56,451 nt of DNA from an uncultured Spirochaeta sp. (lineage in GTDB: Bacteria; Spirochaetota; Spirochaetia; DSM-27196; Alkalispirochaetaceae), in contig CAJWEZ010000025.1 of assembly GCA_913030605.1 (NCBI GenBank), positions 1 to 56,451 on the forward strand. Direction: 5' to 3'. The notes below the pieces were generated by a model. The model made no database searches. It had not been told where the DNA came from and saw only the letters and a list, made by a program, of their open reading frames with translations. This document shows, piece by piece, positions 50,327-56,451 of the stretch. Position numbers and translations under genes: made by a program. Numbering within the stretch: the stretch's first letter is position 1; every line of letters begins with the position of its first letter.

Positions 50327-51373
50327 ATGTTGCAGACAACGCATACGGGATCGGGTCGAACCCGCAGGGCTCTCGGGTGTGCGGCGCTCCTGGGAATCCT
50401 GGCAGCGGCACCCGCCCTTGCCCAGGACGCCTCGGTGGTCTATCTGGAAGGCGAGCCGGAACTGCGCACCCCGCAGGGCACCACCGACTGGCTCGATTTC
50501 GGCATGAGCCTCGCCGCCGGCGACAGCGTCGTCACCGGCAGCAACGACTTCGTGGAACTGGAGCAGGGCAGCGCTTCCACCATTCAGGTGGATCCCGACA
50601 CCGTCTTCACCATCCGCGAGGTAGAGGTTGACGGACAGCGGCAGACGGTCATGTCCAACAGCGTCGGTTCGGTTCGTTACCGCTTCAACCGCATCGCCGG
50701 CCGCGGCGAGCCGCGCATCGGTACGAGCTCCGTGGTTGCCGGTATCCGCGGCACGGAGGTCACCGTCTACGCCGGCGCCGACGGGTCGAGCCTCTTTCTC
50801 GTCGACTCCGGTGAGGTGGAAGTCACCTCGGCGGGGCAATCGGTGAGCCTCACGGAGAACGAGGGCGTGGAGGTTCCCGTGGGCGGTCCCCCCGGGGAGA
50901 AGTTCGAGGTGATCGGACGCGAACTGAACTTCGCCGACTGGGCCGCCAGCCGCCGCGGCGACTTTCTGGACGATCCCCTGGGCAGTCTGGACGGTGTGGC
51001 AACCCGGCTGGACGAGTTCTCCACCGAGGCAGCCACCTGGTACCAGAACTACCTGGACGCCAAGGAGCAGTCGGATGCGGCCCGCGAACGGATCGGCGAA
51101 ATCCAGGACGAGCAGGAACGACAGACCTATCGGGACGAGACGTGGCGGCCCCTTGCTGACCAGACCGGCGCAGCGATTCTCAACTACCGCTACCACGCCC
51201 TGTCGGCGCTCTCGCTGCGTCGCTACGTCCTGGGCCCCATGTACATGGAGATGAAGACGCGCAACATCCTGCAACAGGACGCGCAGTACCGGGAGTTCGT
51301 CGACCGTTTCGACGAGATCGTCGGCTCCTTCGAGGACGCCTTTGTGCAGTACCTCGAAGACACGGACATTTAG
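50327..51373 (+). CDS. FecR-domain exported protein
   Basis: A 348-residue exported protein (signal ending PALAQD). Residues about 40-170 form a FecR beta-helix-like domain: DWLDFGMSLAAGDSVVTGSNDFVELEQGSASTIQVDPDTVFTI, then IGTSSVVAGIRGTEVTVYAGADGSSLFLVDSGEVEV, the classic GVRGTxF/V and GEVxV phrases. The C-terminal half is helical and charged. There is no adjacent sigma factor or TonB receptor, so this is the spirochaete-style free FecR protein rather than a signalling anti-sigma. AGGAGGG precedes the ATG. Confidence 0.85.
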   Translation: MLQTTHTGSGRTRRALGCAALLGILAAAPALAQDASVVYLEGEPELRTPQGTTDWLDFGMSLAAGDSVVTGSNDFVELEQGSASTIQVDPDTVFTIREVEVDGQRQTVMSNSVGSVRYRFNRIAGRGEPRIGTSSVVAGIRGTEVTVYAGADGSSLFLVDSGEVEVTSAGQSVSLTENEGVEVPVGGPPGEKFEVIGRELNFADWAASRRGDFLDDPLGSLDGVATRLDEFSTEAATWYQNYLDAKEQSDAARERIGEIQDEQERQTYRDETWRPLADQTGAAILNYRYHALSALSLRRYVLGPMYMEMKTRNILQQDAQYREFVDRFDEIVGSFEDAFVQYLEDTDI

Positions 51374-51388
51374 GACAAGGAGACCCCC

Positions 51389-51796
51389 ATGAAGGCACGC
51401 AAGACATTGTCGGCCCTGACACGAATCATCGCGATCGCCGCCCTGGTGGCGGTGATCGGCGGGTGCGCCGCCGGCGGCGACTCGCCGCAGGATCTGGTGC
51501 GCAGGTTCTTTAGCGACGTGAATGCAGGCAACTACGACAACATCACCTCGTATCTGGACAGCAGCGCCCAGAACTACAACCAGGTCAACCAGACGTACTG
51601 GGAGAACGCGCTCAATCCGGACTACACGATCAACTCGCTTTCCGGCGACGGTCCCGTGACCGCGCAGGTGACCGAGGGAACGGGAACGGACACGACGTTT
51701 GAGTTCACCTTTTCCGGATCCGAGGGAAACATGTTCAACCCGTCGGACTACAAGATCAAAACGATCTCCGACGGTGGATCCACGATCTTCCAGTAG
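51389..51796 (+). CDS. Small lipoprotein, DUF4878-like
   Basis: A 135-residue lipoprotein with signal and lipobox IGGC. The mature part (SPQDLVRRFFSDVNAGNYDNITSYLDSSAQNYNQVNQTYWENAL) has the NTF2-like opening seen in DUF4878 lipoproteins, where a xxFxxAxxxGDxxxxxxx motif precedes small beta strands (TFEFTFSGSEG). AAGGAG lies before the ATG. Last gene of the FecR unit, with a hairpin terminator after it. Confidence 0.8.
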   Translation: MKARKTLSALTRIIAIAALVAVIGGCAAGGDSPQDLVRRFFSDVNAGNYDNITSYLDSSAQNYNQVNQTYWENALNPDYTINSLSGDGPVTAQVTEGTGTDTTFEFTFSGSEGNMFNPSDYKIKTISDGGSTIFQ

Positions 51797-51826
51797 ACCG
51801 AATCGGTTCACCATTTCGGACCTGCA

Positions 51827-51850
51827 ACGGCCACCCACACGGGTGGCCGT
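51827..51850 (+). terminator. Hairpin terminator after the FecR unit
   Basis: ACGGCCACCC (51827-51836), loop ACAC, GGGTGGCCGT (51841-51850), then TCCTG. A perfect 10-bp stem; the T-run is poor. Confidence 0.75.
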
Positions 51851-51894
51851 TCCTGTCTGGTCCCGCCACGCATTCTTCGCTACTTTGTCAGCCC

Positions 51895-53688
51895 ATGCGT
51901 GTGTTGATCCCGCTGTCGGTCGTCTGCTGTCTCGGTCTCGTCTCGTGTTCCGGGACGCAGACCCTGATCTCCGCGCGGGAGACCGACCCCGCCGCGGTCT
52001 CCCCCGCCGCCGACGATCTTGCCCGGAACCTCGAATCCCAGTTGGAGGCGGCGATCGCCACCGGGGGCAGCGATGAGACTCTCCCGGCCAACACCTGGTC
52101 CGATCCCTCCGGCGGCCGGCGGGCCCTGCTCCAACGACCGGGAGCGCCGTTTCCGCCGGTTCGCTTTCTGGTGCTCTCCGACACGCACCATCTGAGTTCC
52201 GATCTGTGGGAGCCCGGGAACGCCCTGTCTCACTGGCTGGCGACCAACGACGGCAAGGTGCTCGTGCGTTCGGACGCCCTGCTTCAGGCGATCGAAGCAA
52301 CCGTCCGTCGGGAGAATCGCCGGGCGCCGCTCGACTTCGTGGCGATCACCGGCGACCTCACCACCAACGGGGCCGCGGTCAGTCATCGCGAACTGGCGGC
52401 GGCGGCGGAGCGCATCGCCGCCATCGGGGTACCGGTATACGTCATTCCGGGGAACCACGACGTGCTCAATCCGTGGGCGGCGCGGCTCGCGGGAGGGCGT
52501 CCCGAGCGGGTGGCGTCGGTATCGCCGGAGGAGTTCGCGACGATCTACGACGGCGTCGGATACGGCGCGGCGGTGTCCCGGGCTCCGGACGACCTCAGCT
52601 ACCGCGTCGATGTCGGCGACCGGCTATCGCTACTGATGCTGGACAGTGCCCAATGGTCCCGGAACGAAGAGCTGGGCTACCCGCGTACCCCGGGGGCGAT
52701 CGGAATCCGGCAGCGGGAGTGGCTGGGGCGACAACTGGGGGAGATCCGGGAGGCGGGGCGGGCACCGCTGGTGTTCATGCACCACAACCTGCTGGCGCAC
52801 GGACGCGCCCGGGGCTACGCAACCCTGCAGTACGTGGTGGACGAGGCGCCACGGCTGGCGCGGATGCTGTGGGACGGCGGCGCGCCGATCGTGTTTACCG
52901 GGCACATACACGCCCGCAACGCCACCGGCCTGCGTGGTCAGGCAGGCGAATGGATCTACGACCTTGCGGCGTCGGCGACGAGTCTCTATCCGCACGAGTA
53001 TCGCCTCGTCACGATCGACGACCGCCAGCGGCTGAGGCTGGAGCCGCGGCTTCTCGGCGGCTTTCCCGAAGACGAGAACGGTCGCTCGGCAGTCGGCGCC
53101 GCGAGGGCCGACGGTGCCTCCGCCGGACGCGCATCCGGCGTGGCGTCAGACTCAGCCGCCGACACCGACGCCCGGTTTCGCGAGTGGTCGCTTGCCACCT
53201 ATCTCTCCGACGTCTCCACCACCTTCTCGCCCAACCTTCGCCAGGAGCTCCTCGCCTCGAGCTCCGCCGACCGGATCGGCCGGATACTGTGTGCGGGGGC
53301 AGGAGCATCCCGGGGAAGCGCCGCGTTGTCCCGACGCGACCCCGGCGAGGAGGGTGATTGCGACGGCGAATCGCGGCTCGAACTGATGACGCTCTACCTG
53401 GGGGTGTGGTCGGCCCTCCACCGAAGCGGAACGGACTCCGTCGGCGTTCCGGCGGCGCTCACCGCGAACAGCACCGTGCTCCGTGACGGTGAGGAGCTGT
53501 GGCGGACGGTGGCACCGGAGCGTTTCGAGAGTCTCCTCGACTCGTGGTCGGCGGATCCGCCCCCCACAGACGGCTCGATCACGATCGATTTGCGGACGGG
53601 GAGGTGGCGGGCCGGGCACCGCGATCGGACTGCCACTCGCCGCGGTACGGGAGCGCCCAGCGCCGCGGAACCCCCACCAGTCCCCTGA
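51895..53688 (+). CDS. Metallophosphoesterase lipoprotein (calcineurin-like)
   Basis: A 597-residue lipoprotein (lipobox LVSC). The catalytic core has all calcineurin-like blocks: LSDTHHL (about 95), ITGDLTTNG (about 150), IPGNHDVL (about 186), MHHNLLAHG and GHIHARN (about 335), giving a dinuclear metal site on the outer face of a membrane. A helical C-terminal half (400-560) follows a low-complexity Ala/Ser linker; the final 35 residues overlap the convergent PrsW gene. The substrate is unknown (nucleotide, phosphodiester or glycerophosphoryl compounds). No Shine-Dalgarno; TACTTT ends eight bases before the ATG. Confidence 0.9.
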   Translation: MRVLIPLSVVCCLGLVSCSGTQTLISARETDPAAVSPAADDLARNLESQLEAAIATGGSDETLPANTWSDPSGGRRALLQRPGAPFPPVRFLVLSDTHHLSSDLWEPGNALSHWLATNDGKVLVRSDALLQAIEATVRRENRRAPLDFVAITGDLTTNGAAVSHRELAAAAERIAAIGVPVYVIPGNHDVLNPWAARLAGGRPERVASVSPEEFATIYDGVGYGAAVSRAPDDLSYRVDVGDRLSLLMLDSAQWSRNEELGYPRTPGAIGIRQREWLGRQLGEIREAGRAPLVFMHHNLLAHGRARGYATLQYVVDEAPRLARMLWDGGAPIVFTGHIHARNATGLRGQAGEWIYDLAASATSLYPHEYRLVTIDDRQRLRLEPRLLGGFPEDENGRSAVGAARADGASAGRASGVASDSAADTDARFREWSLATYLSDVSTTFSPNLRQELLASSSADRIGRILCAGAGASRGSAALSRRDPGEEGDCDGESRLELMTLYLGVWSALHRSGTDSVGVPAALTANSTVLRDGEELWRTVAPERFESLLDSWSADPPPTDGSITIDLRTGRWRAGHRDRTATRRGTGAPSAAEPPPVP

Positions 53689-54745
53689 CCACCAGGCCCA
53701 CGGGATCGTCGCCGGGAAGGACCTCCGGCAGCTGTCGCCGGAACGCCCGCTGCATGCCCGCGGGCATCGTTCCCAGCATAACGCGCAGCCGTCGCGTTCC
53801 CTCATCGGTGCGGTTCTGGGCGTAGACCGCAAGTTCGATCAGAAAATCAAGCGCCACCGACGATCCACCCTGCTGCAGCTGCGCACGGCGAAACTGCTGC
53901 TCCGCTGCGGCGTAGTCCCTGAGACGCAGACAGTGCATGCCCAGGCGCCGCCGGAGGACCACGCTCCGCGGGTGGTTGGTCAGTGCAGTCCTGAGGTCCG
54001 TCGCCGCCCGGCGCGACCGGCGATAGGAATACGGCCGGTAGGGGGAATGGGCCATGAGGTGGCGGTAAGCGTGAACGGACAGCAGCAGAACGATGAACTC
54101 GACCCCGACGCCGACGGTCAGTCCGAAGTATACCGAGGTATTGTACAGGCCGTGGAGTACGGCAACGCCGGTAACCGCGCTAAGCGCTACCGGCACCTGT
54201 TGTCGGGAGATCCTGCCCCCGGTTTCCCAGGTTATCGCGGACCACACAAAGCCCCACAGCGCGCCATAGGTCATGTGTCCGACCGTCCCCGTAAAGCTGC
54301 GCACCATCAGCACCGAGAGGCCGTAGCGACCGACGTACACCACATTCTCCGCGGTGGCGAACGCCAGCCCCACTGCCGCCGCCAGGATTACGCCGTCCTC
54401 CGGCGACCGCAGCGGGCGCAGGTACTGCATCAGGACCGCGAAGATGAGCCACTTCGAGAACTCCTCGGCGATGCCCACAACCACCACCATGTTCCATACC
54501 TCGCCGGCGAGGTTCGCGACCCGTGCGTATCCGATCGGCGCAATGGTGGCGTTGAACGCGGCGATCACCGGGATGCTGAGAAAGCCGCAGGCAAAAAAGA
54601 TGAACAGGTCCGACCGCAGACGCTTGTCGCGGGCGAAGGGAACGATTCGCCGCAGGGCCAGCAGCCACAGGAGGGCGGTGGCAAGCGTTAGGGGGACGGC
54701 GATCGCTACGTCGAGAACGGTCTTCAGGGTCGACGATACATCCAT
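53579..54745 (-). CDS. PrsW-family intramembrane protease with C-terminal helical repeats
   Basis: A 388-residue protein: about eight membrane helices (1-270) with PrsW marks EEFSKWLIFAVL (about residue 95, the EExxx Glu pair), ATAENVVYVGRYG, HMTYGALWGFVW and HGLYNTSVYF (His ligands), then a cytoplasmic TPR-like tail (LRTALTNHPRSVVLRRRLGMHCLRLRDYAAAEQQFRRA). PrsW cleaves anti-sigma factors in bacilli; the target here is unknown. The C-terminus overlaps the metallophosphoesterase gene by 110 bases on the opposite strand. ATG 54745 is chosen with GGTGGA upstream. Confidence 0.88.
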   Translation of the reverse strand: MDVSSTLKTVLDVAIAVPLTLATALLWLLALRRIVPFARDKRLRSDLFIFFACGFLSIPVIAAFNATIAPIGYARVANLAGEVWNMVVVVGIAEEFSKWLIFAVLMQYLRPLRSPEDGVILAAAVGLAFATAENVVYVGRYGLSVLMVRSFTGTVGHMTYGALWGFVWSAITWETGGRISRQQVPVALSAVTGVAVLHGLYNTSVYFGLTVGVGVEFIVLLLSVHAYRHLMAHSPYRPYSYRRSRRAATDLRTALTNHPRSVVLRRRLGMHCLRLRDYAAAEQQFRRAQLQQGGSSVALDFLIELAVYAQNRTDEGTRRLRVMLGTMPAGMQRAFRRQLPEVLPGDDPVGLVVRGLVGVPRRWALPYRGEWQSDRGARPATSPSANRS

Positions 54746-54863
54746 GCTTCCACCATAGACCCGAAGGGCGGTCACAGGGTGTCCGGCCCCCCGGTTTTTG
54801 TGAGTCGTTCCTTCACAACAGGTTTCGGCTGTTGCCCGGACGGCGATGGCTCCGCCCCCGCCG

Positions 54864-55450
54864 CTACCGGTACGCCGGCAGCCACTCGCGGTGGGCGTCG
54901 AACAACTCGTCACACATCGCCACGATCTCGTCCGGGGACAGTTCTCCCGCCGTGTGCGGGTCCAGGAGCGCGGCCTGGTAGACGCGGTCGCGGCTGCGCG
55001 TCGCCGCCGCCTCGATCGTAAGCAGCTGCACGTTGATGTTGGTCATGTTCAGCGCTGCGCACTGCGTCGGTAGTGTTGTTCCATAGCCGGCCGGGTTGAG
55101 GCCGTTCCCGTCCACCAGCACGGGAACCTCGACGATCGCCTCCGACGGCAGGTTGGAGATCGCGCCGCGGTTGAGGACGTTTCCGTGAATCCTCGCCGGC
55201 GCATCGTTCACCAGGGCACCAACGATGGTGGCGGCGTATTCCACTGAGCGCGTGTGTTCCAGAGCCTTGCCCGCCAGAATCTCGTCCTTCTGCCGCCCCC
55301 AGTCGGCGATCTGTGTCTCGCAGCGGCGTGGGTACTCGTCCAGAGGGATGTTGTAGCGCCCGATAAGCTCCGGGTGGTCGGCCTTGATCCAGAACGGCGT
55401 GTACTCGGCGTTGTGTTCGCTGGATTCGGTGACGTAGTAGCCGAAGCGCC
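54864..55450 (-). CDS. GH4 alpha-galactosidase/glucosidase, C-terminal fragment
   Basis: About 195 residues forming the C-terminal third of a glycoside hydrolase family 4 enzyme (NAD+- and Mn2+-dependent): FGYYVTESSEHNAEYTPFWIK, IPLDEYPRRCETQIADW, GNVLNRGAISNLPSEAIVEVPV, AALNMTNINVQLLTIEAA and a normal end, DEIVAMCDELFDAHREWLPAYR. The N-terminal NAD-binding part is missing: upstream, the frame continues into a histidine kinase at about base 55450. Codon style fits the rest of the window, so this is probably the last native gene, truncated by the join. Confidence 0.88.
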
Positions 55451-56160
55451 GCATGATCTCCCGGCTGATCGCCAGGCCCAGCCCGGCGCCGCCCCGGTCC
55501 TTGCGGTCCCACCCGCGGGAGAACTTGAGGAACACCCGCTCCCGGTCCGCCTCCGCCACGCCGGGGCCGTTGTCGCTGACCGACAGCCGTGCCACGCCGC
55601 CGGAGACCGACATCTCCGCCCACACCCGAGGCGCGTCGGAGTCGTTGTATTTCAGCGCGTTGGACAGAAGGTTGATCAGGACCTGGGTCAGCCGGTCCGG
55701 GTCCGCCATCACCCGCGCCCCGCCGGCGTCGCCGCCCTCCCCGGCGCGCAGTTCGATCTCCGCCCCCGCCGCGCGGGCCAGCCCGCGCACCGTCTCCACC
55801 GCCTTCGCCATCACTTCGGCGGCGTCGGTGGGAACCACGGGCAACGGGGTCTCGCCCCGCTCCAGCACGTTGAGGTCGAGGATCTGGTCCAGCAGCCGGG
55901 TCAGCCGCAGGCTCTCGCCATGGATGATCCCGATGAAGCGCTTCGCATCCGCGCTCTCGGTCTCGCCGCCCTCCAGCAGGATCTCGGAGAACGCCCGCAC
56001 CGAGGTCATCGGGGTGCGCAGCTCATGGCTCACCTGGCTGAGGAAATCGTCCTTCTGCGCGTCCAGTTCCCGCAGCCGCGCATTGGCCTCGCGCAGCTGG
56101 CGGGCGGCGAGTTCCAGCTCGCGGCTCTTGCGCTCGACCTCGTGGGAAGAAAGGACGCGC
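55451..56160 (-). CDS. Histidine kinase fragment joined in frame to GH4 (probable chimera)
   Basis: About 235 residues of a HisKA/HATPase kinase: ELAARQLREANARLRELDAQKDDFLSQVSHELRTPMTSVRAFSEILLEGG (His acceptor), LINLLSNALKYN (N-box), SVSDNGPGV (G1) and GGAGLGLAISREIMRR (G2), which breaks off into GH4 sequence before the last strand. It lacks its upstream sensor and its C-terminal end. The wording resembles alphaproteobacterial kinases. The open frame continues upstream past 56160 only as an antisense shadow of a plus-strand fragment. Confidence 0.82.
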
Positions 56161-56219
56161 CGTCCCTCCGCGGGTGCATACACTTCTTGCTCGCGTGCCG
56201 CGCGAGCCACGCGGCGCTC

Positions 56220-56451
56220 AAGCCGTACACGCCGCTGCTGTGCCACCGCCTGGCGGTCGGCCTCTTCGCGCGCGCGAGCTCGAACGGCCTGTGGCGGTGG
56301 GACGGCCTCACCGACGCCGACTGCTGCGCGCTCGGCGCGTACGAGCCGGAGCTCAAGTCGCTGCCGCCGCACGACGCGCTGCCGGCGGCGCCGGGGAGCG
56401 GGCGCGATTTCTACTCGCGGTACTTCGCGCCCTGGAACGGCATCCCGGAAG
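56220..56451 (+). CDS. PhzF-like isomerase fragment (probable chimera)
   Basis: On the plus strand the frame beginning at 56220 ends in GRDFYSRYFAPWNGIPE (codons to 56450), the phrase that in PhzF/PBLD-family isomerases precedes EDPVTGSAH. The window ends inside this motif. The upstream part of the frame is open but not recognisable. PhzF-family enzymes isomerise small metabolites or act as unknown-function homologues. Very GC-rich, unlike the window's average. Orientation is opposite to the kinase fragment it touches. Confidence 0.6.

Noticed and set aside
54864..56372. A genuine sensor kinase-glycosidase fusion protein
   Set aside because: Both parts are truncated exactly at the join, the N-terminal section is antisense of a PhzF-like fragment, and the taxonomic styles differ; a chimera explains all three.
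1..56451. tRNA, rRNA, riboswitch, phage or transposase genes
   Set aside because: None seen on reading both strands; small RNAs without strong structure could be missed without a covariance search.

Overview
The window looks like a chromosomal segment of a GC-rich, free-living Spirochaetales bacterium. The strongest hints are exported solute-binding proteins whose signal peptides end in 'FASGQ', a two-membrane (diderm) toolkit (LolA-like protein, outer-membrane barrels, many lipoproteins), and a pyrophosphatase of the CBS/DRTGG type. The assignment is inferred from protein style, not from a marker gene. No rRNA, tRNA, CRISPR array, phage or insertion sequence was seen. Gene density is high, and many genes are joined by 4-base ATGA or GTGA start/stop overlaps.

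Layout: (1) 0.2-7.8 kb: truncated histidine kinase, GH3 lipoprotein and MarC-type membrane protein, Mn-dependent pyrophosphatase, small barrel protein, and an NfeD-SPFH-SPFH membrane-microdomain operon. (2) 7.8-20.5 kb: a NadR-like nucleotidyltransferase with a degenerate kinase half, then a tight run ROK kinase - Ppx - Ppk - histidine kinase - OmpR-type regulator, followed by an iron/phosphonate-type ABC importer and an unknown membrane protein. This reads as a phosphate/polyphosphate block. (3) 20.5-26.9 kb: an operon of seven translationally coupled or closely spaced genes (membrane protein, winged-helix regulator, LolA-like protein, outer-membrane barrel, LolD-like ATPase, two FtsX/LolC-like permeases) behind a clear promoter with two tandem operators. 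(4) 27-32.4 kb: an unknown membrane protein, a three-gene redox cluster (b-type-cytochrome-like membrane protein, exported flavodoxin-like protein broken by a 7-bp duplication, ferric-reductase-like flavoprotein), and a GGDEF sensor. (5) 32.4-42 kb: a complete L-arabinose system (araB, araA, LacI-type regulator, araD, ChvE/GguA/GguB-type transporter) tied together by three copies of one 18-bp operator. (6) 42-54.7 kb: Ca2+/cation antiporter, ParA-like ATPase, MsrB, a 1139-residue multidomain exported protein, CcsB-CcsA cytochrome c assembly, a FecR/lipoprotein cluster, a metallophosphoesterase lipoprotein and a PrsW protease.

Both ends of the window appear chimeric. At the left, an actinobacterial-looking nadC fragment on the minus strand runs straight into the plus-strand kinase. 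At the right, a GH4 glycosidase C-terminus is fused in frame to an unrelated alphaproteobacterial-looking histidine kinase, which abuts an opposite-strand PhzF-like fragment. Assembly or amplification chimeras are the simplest explanation; only about 0.2-55.45 kb should be trusted as one genome.

A recurring feature of the native part: genes at the head of transcription units often lack a ribosome-binding site and have a sigma70-like -10 box only 6-11 nt before the start codon, which predicts leaderless mRNAs, while operon-internal genes have AGGAGG-type sites or overlapping starts.
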